Shown: positions 10,548-25,435 of the stretch, piece by piece
Position numbering within the stretch: position 1 is the stretch's first letter
Layout of the letters: every line of letters begins with the position of its first letter
Source: Branchiostoma floridae
Taxonomy: Eukaryota > Chordata > Leptocardii > Amphioxiformes > Branchiostomatidae
Reading direction: 5' to 3'
Assembly (NCBI RefSeq): GCF_000003815.2
Contig: NC_049995.1
Location: forward strand, 7,193,576-7,257,575
Length of the DNA: 64,000 nt
The notes under the pieces: generated by a model
Database searches by the model: none
What the model was told of the DNA's origin: nothing
Seen by the model: only the letters and a program-made list of their open reading frames with translations
Translations under genes and position numbers: made by a program

Positions 10548-13500
10548 CTGAAGATAGGAAGAGGAAGAGAAAGAGAAAAAAAAGACTTTTCCTGTGACTG
10601 AGCTGAATTTTTCAAAATTATTATCACTAGAAAAAAACATCGAAGACGTAATGACGTCTTCCTTCATGTTGATGCCATGATCACAAGCAAGATTAGTGCA
10701 AGGAAAATATTTTTGCGCTTTTTAGGTGTAAGACGATATGGAGATAACGTCTGAAAGTGTTGCAACGTGCCATCGTGGTCTAAGCATGACAAAATGCAGT
10801 GCAGTTTTGCTGCGACGCTTTCAAATCAGCTGAACAGCGATCTATACAGTTAAAGTCTGTATGATAATAGCTGGACTTCGCGCATTTGCACAGCAAACGT
10901 ACAAAATACCAGCGCGCTTATTTAAAGACTCACACCGGGCACACCAACTTGATCTGTCTATGACCTGCCAATGATGATAATGGCAATAATATTAACAAGA
11001 CTGCACACTGTGTTTCAAAAACACACAATACACGCGCACACACATCTTGTGATTTTCTACCATCATGATGGTTAACGTTGTTTTACTAACAGCTAACAGC
11101 AGGGCAACCGTTGATACTAGAAAGAGACATAAATTCGTGCACTGCCCATTTCAAAGAGCTGACACAACGATGATATGCCAACCATTTTCAGACGCTATCA
11201 AGGCACTCGCTGTTAGAAAAACATAATTCTTTTGCAGAATGTAGTTGTAGAATGATGATCAATGAAATATGTTGATGCGGTGTTCATGGCATAAACAAAT
11301 CAAAATGTGTTGGAGCTGTTTGATAAATGTGTGTTACGCAAGTGAAGTGAACAACGTGATAGCCAATCCAATGCGCCCGAATGCCAAAGCATGAAGCCAA
11401 GCAAATAGCTAAACGTAGGTGTACAAACATGCTACATATATTCTAGACATGCAGAAAATACCATGACGGAAGAATGGTCTGTTATAATGACGTCTTCGGT
11501 TTCTACCATTCCAGTCTTCTTAGTAATGATACCGCTAGAAAAAGAACACTATAAAAGCAATAGATTTGTGCAACCTCCGCCAAGGCACCATGGCGCAAAA
11601 TTTGCAAAAGGGATCTTTAGGGACCTATTATTTTTCAAGTAGGCCATATTAATTTGATTATATGGATTGAATCCTCTGGGAACCCCAAACTAGTGCGAGT
11701 GTGGGAATAGTAAGGAAAAGAGTTTGGCCTAAAACGTTGCTTACATTATGAAACCTAAGCGATCAGTAACTGTAAGATTGAAAAAGAAAATGACTGAATT
11801 CAAACGCACAGAGTATGGTATACTGAAAATAGATTCTTCACATGTCTTCTTTGACCTATCATTATGCAGCTGCTTTGTACGATCTATCGATCTACAATAC
11901 GGTTGAATACTTCTTTGGGGGGGGGGGGCAAAATTGCTGCTCACGAAACATCATCAACATAACCAAATCAACATGGCCTTAACATGTGAAAACTCACTGG
12001 TCATTCAGGAACATTTGGTATTTTAGAATTTAGATGTGTTTTCTTCTGTTTAAGGCAAAGCTACAAACGGAAAATCCCATGAAGTTCAAAAAGGCCTTGG
12101 CGGAGGCAACAACCCAGCAAGTCCCTGCCCAAGCAGCCATGTTCTATTGATAGGTGCGTCAACTGACCTTCCGTTTCATTCAGTGAACATGCCTCACCGT
12201 TTGTGCTGTTTGCTTCGGTTGCGTGGACTCCCCCGGCTTTCCCGGTTCCGTGGTATCGTCCTGTGCGGGACGTAGCGGACTGGTGGGGGTCGGGGGCGGC
12301 GTAAGCGACGACACGCTCTGGCAGAACGGGAAACGGAAGAGAGGCTTCCGGTCATGCGCAGTTGCAAAATCCCAAGGCAGCAAATTCAAAATGGCGACCC
12401 AAGGAGACAACTAAGTTGGCACTAGGAAATGTCAGTGTGAGGGCTCATTTTAAATCAATGGGAGAAATGAAAAGGATATTTCTATTGACTAAAGATGGGT
12501 TTTCTTCGGTGTGTGAGGTGATACAATTATGTTTGTGGAAAGATCAAAGCACATGGCCGAAGATATGCACCTACCAATAGACATGACCACGTGCATAGAG
12601 CTCATAATGTGGTTTCTCACATATGATACAGTCAAAAATTAACTTCCCTGTATCCAACTTACCGATAAAAACTCTCTGATGGCCATACTCTCTTCGGGAG
12701 TGACAGTTATCAATCTGGGTGTATTCTCGCCTACTGCAGTTTCGATAGCTTGTGCTGTTCTAAACTTTCTTCTTCTACGAAAGTCGCCGATAGCTGTTTC
12801 TACTTCAGATTCGTCCTCTTTATCGTTCTCAGTCGTAGCTTCCGTTTTAGATTCGACCACACTCGCCGCCTCTTCGGTAACATTCGCCGTCACTTCGGCC
12901 ACCCTCGCCGTTGTCTCTTCGGCAACCTTCGCTGTCTCTTCGGCTACCTTCGTCGTGACTTCGTTTGACGCTTGCGCGGTAGCAGCCTCTTCTGTTGGCC
13001 GTTCGTCCGAGTTGTTGTTCAACACTGATGCGTAGTATTCCATACTGGCTTTACTCATAGGCGGTCGGTCTTGCAGGGGGTTCATATCTTCCTTGTTATT
13101 TAGGAAGTAGTGGGGTACTTTGGAAGCAGTGGGTAGGCAGAAAAGAACGGCAACAGTGAAGAAGACGTTGGCTACAATCAAGCTGGTTAGGAAAAATTAG
13201 TCTGTATAAACACAGGAATATAAGTCTAATATTGTTCACAACTATAGTTATATAAATGTACTAAATGAGAAGTAAGAATATGTCACAAGGCTGTCATTTC
13301 TAGGGAAACACGTAATAAATGGTGTCCCCACTTCCTCGAACTAGAAAAACAAGTTTAGAAACTACGTATATGTAGTCCTCGCAGGCATCATCGTCTTCTG
13401 GGGTAATCATTGCTAGTTTTGGGAAGGTCATGCACGCCACAGAAAGGCAAGATCCACAGGCTACTCGCAGGGAATTTAGCGACTGAAATGTGTTTGGGAA

Positions 13501-16500
13501 AGTTAGCTCTTTTGACTCACAACCATTTCCTGAAACAAAGAGAATCACCAAATAAATGATTTGGGTGAACAGAATGGTTGCAAGAAATAATTCGTCATGT
13601 TTTGCCCAAAAGGAATACAAAGGACCAAGAACCACAAAATGACAGCCATTGGTCGTTCATGGAATACATAGTATTACATGTATGGCTTAAGGCATGCATT
13701 ATGAGCTTTTATGGAAATTTGACATGTTTGCTGCAAGGGTACGCAAAGAAGGCGGCTCTATGAAGCAGAAGTGTAGCATTTGATCTACATTGTTTACAGG
13801 AATTTGCTATGCTGATGATTAGGATAATCTAGTGGTGGAAATGGCTTGTGTCTGCCTAGCATACAGCTTTAGTTTGTACCCATCATAAAGTCTGTTTGCT
13901 TGGAGATTTACATTGTGATATAGTCTTTTGCCATGGGCAAGCATAGAGGTAATTCGGCCAACAAGTATGTCAACTATAAGAGTATCAGTAGGTTTTTCTT
14001 TAAAACTGTGTGCATGAAATCTAGTCTTTAAGCAATCGTATAGGTCACGTTTTTTTTAATGAAAATTCACTTTACGGATGCTTTTCAAATACTTATGTTG
14101 AGTTTCACTGCAAGTACAAAGAAGAGATTGGTCATAAAGTATTGGGGGAGTTTGCGGGGATGTTGTTACGTTTATCGGTTAAACAGAGAACGCATACTTG
14201 GGTAGCGAGTGAGCCTGGAGGTTGAAGGCCTCAGAGAAGCCGCTGCAAGGTTTTCTGTTGAACCATAATAACTCGGATAACTACCACCGCCAAAGGCTGC
14301 CAGCGGTAGTGGGGAGCTTATTGTCTTTCGACGCCATTTTTGTAGGGACGCCATATTGTTTCGCCTCCTATCAGCTGGGTTCTCATACACGCCAGACGTC
14401 GCACCTTCCTCCGTCTTGTTTTCTTTTTGTGAAGTGGAAGGGGGGAACGACTGACGAATCAGTTCGACTTTGTCACTTTCTTCTGACTCTAAGTCGCCAA
14501 CACTTCCCGTCTCTGCCCCAGATTCTGTTCAAGTTAAACATTAATGATAATATCAATAAAATTTGAAAGAATCTTCACCAGCGTTGTTTGGGAATCTTGG
14601 GGTTGGAATTTTAGCTGGCAAGCAGGGGAAAATTTTCCGGCAGCTACAGGGATGGGACAATTAGGCCATTATGGCTTGTAAAAGGCAAAAAAAACGAGGT
14701 AGTGGCAGTAGTAGTAGTAGTAGTAGGCGTACGGACATCAAGAAACCTAACCATCGCAGGTGGATGTATGTTAATGTATAAGGGCTGAAAAGACTGCACT
14801 GTCGACGAGGTGTTATGGCATCAACACATCAAACTTTAATCGAAAAGGAACATATCACACGTTATAAGCTAAAAAATATAAGGCATTAGAAGTTACTTTT
14901 TACCATCGGAAAGATCTAATAGGAAAGGTAGACTACGGTTGGGAGGACTATAGCTGAGTAGAGCTACTGTCAAAGAGCGAATCGTCTTATACTATATGTA
15001 GGCAGACATAAGAATCATTTCCACCATTGTTATCTATGACAAAGGGAATTCTGATTATATAGGAGAGCCATAGGGTACGGTAGACTTATTATCAAACCAA
15101 AGAGCCAGCCTACTTATGGCCACTAGCAGCGGGAGTACAAAGAGTCGAATAGAAATGTTTAGAAAAGATTTGCAATGAGTCTGTATTGGCTGGCATGTAG
15201 TATAACCAATGTCAAATATACAATATTGCCTTTAGATACTTCATAGCAATAATTACAGTTCAAAACATCATTCACTTATGTACTTGTAATGATACTTCTT
15301 TTCAAAATAATACAGATTTCTTGCTTTTCATACGAATAAAACTGATCATCAGTAGATACGTGTCTGCAGCAGAGGCCATGGTCATCAAATCAGACGAGCT
15401 TATTTTTTAATCCGAAAAAGATGTCATTTCTTCCATCTTTCAAGTCCAATATTAATATTTTATTCTGTGCCTTAGGTCTATAATATATAGCAGCGAAATA
15501 TTCTTTGATTTTTCTTACAAAACTTGAAAGAAAACGTGAAATTAAAGGAATTGTCGGTGCGATAGTCATTCACAGAGAAACTCAATTTGTGAAATATGCA
15601 TTTTTAAAGTGTGCAATCCGATTTGTCGACCTGACGTCATTACTGGTTGATGATGCCAAACAGGGTCTTGTAGAGAGTGGAACCAGCATCTCCAGACAAA
15701 GTACCTGATTGGCTAGACGTCGAAGGGGCGGAGCTTGGGCTCTGCGTCCTCGGAGTGATGAAGACGTCATCGTCATCAGCAGGAGGACCTCCTGCAGCTC
15801 CCTCACCACCTCGGGCATCTTCGGACGGAGGGTCGTCCGACAGGATCCCCATCCCTTCCGATTCTGTCACGGTCGTGGTCTCGTAGACTTCCGACGTGGC
15901 GTCGGCTTCCCGACTGTCTACGAAGTTGGAGTCGTCACTGCCGGACCCTGCTCTCTCGCTGATGCTGCCTCTGGTTTGGGTCTCAGCATCTGCAACACTG
16001 CTGTGCTCTGCAGGAGATGGCATCAGATTAGTAAGCGGTAATCATAACTACTTTCATTGATCTGTAGAACTCAATATCTTATACCATATTACAATAATGG
16101 GTTTATTCCCAAATAATGACAGATGGCTAAATGGAAAAAATATTTAACATGGAAAACATGCTGTTAGGTGAAATAAATCTAACAACTATTTCATATACTG
16201 GTTTTGTTATCTTAGACTTCATCTCTGAATGCAGTGGGAAGAGTACTCTACCCGCTATCTAATACAATTGATAACTTTCATAAAGTGGATGGCTTTAATG
16301 ATTGCAATTATTTTTTTCCGTATAACAGTTATGTTTCAAGTTTCGGTTTCTACCTTACCTTTTATAAAGTCTAGCTTCTGAAGAACGTCTTCTTCCTTGG
16401 AGAAATTCACTTCAAGATGGTTGAAGCCTCCCTGCTCTGGGATGTTAGCATTGTTGCTGCTCTCAATTGCCTGATTTATTCTGTAGAATATAGTATCATG

Positions 16501-19500
16501 TTTGGCCCAAAGTAAGAATTAATAGACAATAAAGACTTTTAAAGTATCAATGATTGTTTTGACAAGAAAGGCGCAAACAACACTCAAATTATGAACAATA
16601 ATGTACATGTATAAATTCCGTACATACGAACAAAAATGTACATGTATAAGTTCCGTAAATGCTCAAGTTTCAGCGAAGTAATACAGCAATTTCAACTGCA
16701 TGTGTACAGTATGTGTTCTATAACCATTTTCAAAGTAAAGAAGTAGCACGTACCTCACTATCAGTTCTTTGGTTTTCTGCGTGATAAAAGGAGAAAACGT
16801 TAAGAACGCATACAAAATATGTTGGGTAGGGATGTGCAATCATTGTGTCCATACAAAAAACTTTGTATCTATGCATGTTATCAAAGAGGGTATTTCGGTT
16901 ATTTCAAAGGCATGAGATTAGATCCCACCGCTGCCACCAGTGAAGCAAATACCACCGCTGCCACCAGTGTTACTCATCAGAACAGGCTAAAGATGGCCGC
17001 ACTGTGTTAGAGCTGAAAGATGGGCGATCTCATCCCTTGATTTTAGAATTTTAGCCTCGCAATCAGCCATATTATTACTACCTGGTAGGTAGCTAAATAA
17101 CATGAGGTTTCATGGTTCTGACTGCGCATATGTCATGTCAAAGGTGAAGCCCCCTAACTTGTGATGAGTTTATACAATGGTCGATACATGTCCGGACATG
17201 TTTGCTAAAATATGTCTCACGGTCTCCAAGATTGACATGTTGCCCATGATGCATCGCACAGCGCATGCGCAGTTCGAACCATGAGCCCAATTATAAGAGT
17301 GTATACCGGGCTACTCACCTAAAACATTAGGAGCAGATAAATGGTACTGTGCAGTGAAAAAACACCATCCACATCACCAGAAAACTTACCTTCCCAAGAG
17401 AGAGAGAAAGAGAGAACACATTTTGTAGTCCGAAACATTTACGTACCGCCAGGAAAGCAGCCTTATTCGGTTCCTCCAAAAACTGGAGAGTACTTTCCAC
17501 CATCTTTGACGAGTTCTCCAACTCTGCGCTGTACGTTACGATGAGATCCTGCGGAAAACGTGTTGTAGAATCTGCTTAGAAACGGCGTTAGAATCTAATA
17601 TGTACTGGTTAGGTCTTCGTACCGTTAGGAAGGCAGCCTTGTCCGGCTCTTCTAGAAATAGCAGGGATTCTTCCACCGACTTGGCAGCGCGTTCCAGCTC
17701 CCCACTGTACTTTGCGATCAGTTCCTAGTGGGAGGCAGGCGACGGATACGTATTATAGATTCAAGGAACATGTTTATAAAAAGGAAATAGGTAAAATATG
17801 TGGGTAGGGGGTGGAATGGAATATTTGGGCTTTGCAGAAAATATTCCTCGTGATGATCGCAACTGTTACTTGATAGAAAACAGGCAAAAATGGAAACATA
17901 AACAGAAGGAAGAATTGATAGTGTATCTTTGGTCTTGTACGAAAAAAATGTAATGATAGCAACTTTTTTTCTTTTGTTGCCCAAAGAAAAAATATTACGT
18001 GGCTGTAATTTAATTTGATTCATTGAAATTGCAGACAATACAATAAGTGTTGTTCGGATTCATTACAGTTTGCACTGTGCTAAGAAAATGAAAGTTCTCA
18101 CTTAAAACAAAGCTGAGGCTTTTATCACTTAGTTATTTTCCTTACCTGCAGCACTTTCTGTTTCTCGAGCTGTTCTTCCGTTACCAGTGATAGCAGCACC
18201 CCCTTGCGATCCTCTATGATACTGTACAGTCTGTCGAACTTGTCACAAATGGCGGCCTTCACCTCGCGTGCATTCATCTGTTTGAATTTTGGAGGAGAAA
18301 TTGAATAATATTGGAGATTCCTACAAATAGATAGGGTTATAGCAATGGTCAATGTTTGGACTTCAAATAGTGATTCGCTGGGAGGCAGACGCAATGCATT
18401 TTACACTGTCGTAAGAATGCGTGTATGTCCAATAACATTAAACAACCAGCAGGCTTTTCGTGGTGAGCATTTACTATATGCCTTCCGCTGCTAGCATTCT
18501 TCCTTGTATTTTGTACTTGACAATTACTTAATAGAAATCTCTTTGTTTTCTTTAAAATTTCTACTAATGTTCATACAGTCCTGGGGATTCCATTCTCGCA
18601 CAGAGAGCCTCGTTGCTCTGTTAAACCGAGATGATGTTTCAGCGTTTGGGGGCTTAGCATCTAATCAGTTGTGAAACAAACATAAAATTGCCTTCATTTA
18701 ATGAAAACATTTAGGCGATTCACTGATTAACTGACAGGTGCTAAGATGCCACACTAAAAATAGTGGAAACCTCTTTCTGGTTTAGCAGAGCCTCATGTGT
18801 TGTATGGTAGCCTGACTAAAATCACGCCCCTAGCGGCCGGCCCTACAATATTGCCGCCGCTCTCGGGGAGGGGGTCATTAACCCCAGCCAGCGAGAGATT
18901 ATGTAAACATAGACTATATTCCTTCTGGTTAATCTCTACATCATTTTCTCACCTCATGTATCCTGCATCCCTCCTCCAGTAGACTGATGACGCTCTGCAG
19001 CTTGTCGTTCGCGGCCACTTGTTTGGCTATGCAGTCACTCAGCTCAATCTAAAATCACAAAATGCAGAACTTCAACAGGGAATCCAGTATACTTATGTGA
19101 AATACTTAGAGGTTTTATGAATTTCAAAATGCCATAGCCCTAGTCTTCTAAGATGTTAGTAGTCCTCCTGTGAACTTTTTCTCTTAACCAATCCTTGTTC
19201 ATAGTATCATTATCCCAATAGGGGTGAAGGGCAAGGAAGCTGCCCAAGGACTGTACCACACTACTTCCAGGGAGGGGGTGTGATTCTGCAATGCTGTAGT
19301 ACCCGCAAATACTGCCAGGGGACCCGAAATGGGCCCATTTCTCTGGCCTGGGACCTCATAAACTACTCAAATACCAAAAAAAACATAAAAGTTCATCAAA
19401 ATTGTATCATTGCTTCTTTGATGTATCTAGTATGTATCTATTTGCTTACATCGTAGGTCGTATTGCCTATATCACATTGGTCTACCATGGATTCTTAGAA

Positions 19501-22500
19501 ACACACGTGTGGGATTTGCATACATATTGCTTCGGCACCGTGTGTATCACGCTTGATGTACACAACACCAGCACGGGGTGTGTCAGACTATCAAGAATGG
19601 AGCCCTCACCCAACTTACATCGGCAAACATCTTCTACATAGTGTGACATATCATGGGTGAGTGCGCTTTTGGCTGTAGCCTACTTCTGTCTTGGCTGACC
19701 TCCATTGAGTTAAGAAGTGGCACAAGAAAAGATAAGACACCCTCCCTATATAAACATGTTCGGTATGGGGCAGTCACAAGATTCACTCAAGACAACAATT
19801 ACCCAATCAACTGTATATAATTTGCAAACGGTCAGGTATTCAGAACTAGTTCTTTTAAGTGTCAGTAAAGATGTGAACACAAATTAGAGGGTTATGACTA
19901 GAGGGTTGATTTCCGTGATGAATAATGGATACCAGGGCAAAGCCACAAGAAGGCTCAAAATCAAATCATTTCATTCACTGAGATCAAGACCTGCTGACAT
20001 ACCACAAATCAAGACAATGCATCCATTCTTTCTCGACGTTTCGTGTTGACACAGTGGCAGACAATCACACACTCTCACGAACGCTGCTGCCTAAAATATA
20101 ACCGCAATGTTCCACGGAGGTTACGAGGCTTTCGAACAATGCTAACTAGTAACATTTGAACGAAACATCCGCCATCTTGAATTGAGCTGACTCACGGTTA
20201 CCGATCACATGAGCTTTGCCTCCTGGTAATACATTGTATTTAATCTTGATAAAAAGTTTTCTTGTCTATAATCTGTAAATAACTCTGACAACCCTCAGAA
20301 GATTTGGTTATTTTTCAAAATCTTTGCTAAACATGAGGGGATTTGTATCTAATCATACAGTAAAAGGCAACAGTTTAACTCAAGCAACATGTAGACTTGT
20401 AAACGGGCAGAAATATTTGAAAGCCTCCACTGTCTTTCATCAGTAATTTTAACCAAAAGTTTAAAGATAGATGTAAATGAGTTGAAGACAAATTTAATGT
20501 CCAAAAAAGAAGTTAGTAATCGATTTTGTAATGTTTTACACGATACTGAAATCAACGGTGCTTTGCTTTTCTTCGTGTTCTTTTTATCTTGAAGGCTGTT
20601 TATCGGTTTTGCGAAAACCACCAATAAACTTTATGTATCACTGATGACGCTGCTGGCGTTGTTAAGCTATAACGATAATTGAAGTTGACCCTATCTTATT
20701 TTCCATCATCATGTCGTCTGGTACTACTGCTATATTTAGCGAGAATCCCTCATGTTTAACTCTTTGTACCTTGTTCTTTGCATATTCTTCAATAGACTGT
20801 TTATCGATTTTGCGAAAACCCCATATAAACTCTATGTATCACTGATGACGCTGCTAGTTTTGTTAAGTTGTAACGATAATTGAAGTGGACCCTATCATGT
20901 TTGCTGTCATCATGTCGTCTGTTGCTGCTGCTATATCTAGCAAAAATCCCTCATGTCTAACTCTTTTACCTTCGCCAAGAAGGTTATGTTTTCAGTAGCT
21001 TTTGTGTATGTTTTTGCTTGTATGTATATATTCTGAGACGAAAAAAGCCGAAGGATATATTTATATTTGTATATGGACAGCATAACTCAAGGACGCCTGC
21101 ATGGATTGTATTGATATTTGGTACGAGGGTAGTTCTTGATAAGACCTTGTTTATTTATGTCGCAGATAGATAACTCCCAAGGCTGCTAGCTAGATGTGAC
21201 GCATGTTAAAAGCAAAACTAATCCTCTGGCCTTGGCACTGCCCCTACCGCGCTACTTTTGATCTTTCATATTCGGACGAAAGCAAAAGCTTGGCAGTACA
21301 AGTCACCTCCACAAAGCTTTAAATATCTCCTTGAATGCAACTAGAATAGCCCCAGTGACAGAAGGGTCATATTATATTAAAAATATTTGAAATTGTGTGT
21401 AATGATACAATGCCAATAAACGGAGTACACTTTCAGCACGAATAGCTCATTTAAAACTCTCAGAGGTCGTATCCTTACTGTTTAGGTCCTAGATGTTTGA
21501 AACATGTTCTATTGACGGGATAACTCAGACGTCATCCAATTTAATTATAAGTGCATCTGGATCCGTACAACACACTTCACAGCTTCGCAGACATTACATT
21601 AGACTGAACTACCTTTCGCACATAACCTTTGCACATCGAAAGACAGAGAGAGACAAATAGACAGACAAAGACAGAGAGGGACAGAGAGAGGGAGAGACAG
21701 ACAGACAAACAGAGAGAGACAGAGCTATAGAGAGAGAGAGAGAGACAGAGCTAGATAGAGAGAGACAGAGAGATAGAGAGAGACAGAGCTAGAGAGACAG
21801 AAAGACACACAGAGAGGGGTAGTCAGGGTACTCTTGAAATGGCTTGCAGAGAAATAGTGCGGAATTTTGTTGACCCAACGTCTCCACTTTAATCCTGTGA
21901 AGGAATTTGTTACGTCTTCGCCAACGCGAATGGGCCCAGTTTCTTCACGCAAAGGCAAGCATGGCGACAGTGAATAGTATTACACAAGTTGACAGGCGTA
22001 CCGACACGAACCGGGGCTATCAATATGTAACGCTAGTTCGCCTTTATCCGCGGGGTAACCTATATCCGTTGTATTTGATAAAGTTTATGTAGGGCTATCA
22101 AGTCAATGTATTGAGAAAACTGCAATTTGTAACCACCGTATGTCGACTCGATATCCCTTTATTAAATACAACAAATATAGGTTACCCCGCGAACAAAGGG
22201 GACCTAGCGCAACGGTTATTTTCCATAACAAAAAACAGTACGTAAAATTTGGCTGAAATCAAGGTCTGTTTCTATAACATAATTATGGAATGTCGTTATG
22301 TTGAATTATTGCAATGTAAACATCAAATGTCACTATGTGCTGCCTGTGATATTACTACTACTAAATATAGCACTACTAAAATGGCGCGTTAAGTAACAGG
22401 TCATTACAAATCTGCCAACTTAAACAAACAGGAATGCGCATTGACGTTTTCCTGCGTTAAAATTTGTTACCTCCGTAAAATGGGGTTGCTGTTTTTGGTG

Positions 22501-25392
22501 TGTGGATTTGTTGATTTCCTGTTAGGCCACGTTGATTTGATTATATGGATGACATCCGCGCTCGCACCGATTTTCGGCCATTTCCAAAAAAAAAAAAAAG
22601 TTTTCGACCACACAATAAATTGTGCAAAGCAGCTGTAAAATGAGCACAAATATTCCGTAGATTGAAAAAAAAGTATCAGAAAACAGATAACTAATGGCAT
22701 AGAATGCCCAAATGAATCTAAAGTCAAAGAATAAGATGTGAAAGGACAGAAAGAAATGTTGGTTGGGGGAGGTACCAGTACAGAAAATTCAGGTCCAGAG
22801 GATCATTTCCAGGTCCGGACATGAACCTGGACCTGATTGTCTGTGGAAACTTGAGAACTGGCAATACTCAAAACAATGGTAATTGGTCAATTTTGCTACA
22901 AAGGAATCTGTTTGGTGGATTATTGGACTCCCACTGCATTTTAAAATCCCATCTCCATGTAATAAAGGCTAACTGTCTCTGTACCTTTGACTGTAGAAAC
23001 TTGGTGCAATTGACTATAAACTCTACTCGACTTCGCTCTTGTTGTCTTCTTGGCCCCCCGGTTAGACCCCAAATGGCTGCCGACATAGTGTGTCCATTTT
23101 GTAATTGGCGAAACCTGTTCCTCTGTTGTTTTTTTCAGGTCTGTTTTTTTTCCGGATTGGTCCAAGAAGAAAAAAATGTTTTGCACCCGTATGATGTACT
23201 GGTCCCTACACCTACATGTAACTGTTGGTATACCATACTATGTGTGTTTAGTCCTATGTTCAACCTTCCTGGCCACTTTGATTTCATACTGAAGGCAACT
23301 TTTTTTTTTTGGCCAAACTATTTTTTTATTCGCTCGCTCGCATCAGTTTTGGAGTTCCCAGAGGATGTCATCCATATAATCAAATCAACATGGCCTTATC
23401 AAGTCAAGAAGCAGATATCGATATTGCCATATATGTGGAGCGTGTGACTTGTGCTATGAAAATAGATATGTCAGATTTTGTAAAGAAGTTTGAAATATAA
23501 ACTCTTAGATATTTCACGACAGTATAATAGGATATTTCATTTCATGTTTTCTACCCAATAACGAAGAAAATGACGCATCCCAGGAAACTGTTACACTGAC
23601 TGATTTGGATGTCGTGCAGAGCATACCCAAATTTGTCAACAAGTCGTCACTACCCCCTTATGTGTGACGCCCTGTGGCCTAACACAAAATAAACTTGATC
23701 GCTCTCTTATTTATCGCGCTCTAATGCTCATTTCTTGAAAAACAGCATTTTGTTTTCATCTTTACTTTTGCTTGATTGCGGATGGTTGCCTAAAGAATTC
23801 ACCTTTGTTTTATTTTCGCCACCGCTTCAATGCTATTCAGGCGTGTTTAGACAAGTAAACAACTTGAGTGACAGAACACATGTTGTCTTGTGTCTGACCA
23901 TAGAAATAGACTACTTCACAAACAACTCATGATGGCAACCAACGGTTTCTAATCCGTTCAAGGACAAAGAAATGACGCACAATGTATCTGTTGTTGTATC
24001 CGTGAGGTAGTATTTGTTATAGTTCTTTTCAAGCTATCACCAATTTTGACAGACGGAGGCCATATATAAGTCTTGGCAAGCGACCGCGGTGAATGTATTA
24101 TGAAAATAGATATGTCATATCTTTGAATGTGTACCAAATGAAAACATGTTTATCATTTTATATTCACCGTGTTCTTTTAGCCAACAGCATTTGGAAGTAA
24201 AACAAAAAACCTGCCTGTAAGTACTAGTATAAAATTACGCAGCAACAGTTACTACTCGTATTATAAAGCATTGAATGCATAACAGAACTTTTGTTTTCAT
24301 AAAATGCGTAACTGCAAAGGCACAGTGCTTATTAGAGGCCCTCTTTTCAAAAACATTAAGTAAAACACAAACATAAAAATATAATATCGGATGGTTCAGA
24401 TTATGACGCATGCGTTTTACGAGAACGGGTACGTCCTGTTGTTTTGATAAAAACATTTGCATGATTTTACGATCAAGAATTCATGCTAAAAGGGGTTTTC
24501 AAATTTGACTCTAGTAGCCATAGGTACTACGTTGTATGTCTTATTTTGGTGTTACAGGAAGTGAAAAACGCGTCATTGGTCGATGTCACATGATGGCAGA
24601 CAACATCTGTTACTTATCGCATGAGAATGACATAACCCGCCCGAAATATATTGGGATAAGTTGATTTTCAAAGAACGTTATTCCATTTTTGTAGGTATTC
24701 ATTATCAAGACGTAAATTTCGTCTCTATAAAAAGCAATTTTTTCTGTCAAAAAATTGTCCTTACATGTCAGAACTGAACATAACTAAGATTAAGAGAAGC
24801 ACATTATCTATACAGTCATATAATGAAGCATGTCTAAAGGGTAAAGAGCAGATACCTATTTCGAAAATAGCATCCAACATTCAAAATGAACAAAAAACAT
24901 TGATCGGCCCATAACTAGAACGAAGTTGTTGTCATTGGTATTTCTAATACTACATATTCGCCATGGGTATTGTATACATATCTGAATGAAATCAAAATAT
25001 GATTCACCATCGAAAAATGCTTCAGCCATTCATAGCAACTCGTAGACTTAAGCTACAGTTTCCGTTCTGAATTTCAATGGATCACAGTACAACGTTGTTT
25101 CCGCAGTATATAGATATGAACCCACGGTATCGTATCAGATGTTGCAAAGGGTCAGAGTTATAAAGACATGAAGACTGCTATTGCCATGTGTATCCGGTGA
25201 CCTCTTGTAAAGCACGACTGGTGAGAAACATGAAACCCTACACCGGCCCAGCTGTCTACATCGTCATGGGCAGTCAGACGCAAACAGATATTTTCCTGGG
25301 ACACAGGTTAAAGCTTTTTACCTCCATGATTAAAATGGAGGTATTGTTTTTGTCTCTGTATGTGTGCCGTGTACGTGTGTGTGTGTGTGTGT

Positions 25393-25435
<43 letters not shown>

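Noticed and set aside
15677-16041. Plus-strand frames over 15.7-16.0 kb
   Set aside because: Shadows of the MuRF tail exon, whose minus-strand frame has matching splice phase and acidic composition.
22821-23447. 208-codon plus-strand frame
   Set aside because: Lies between the inverted repeats of a foldback element, is Cys/Phe-rich from T-runs, and resembles no known protein.
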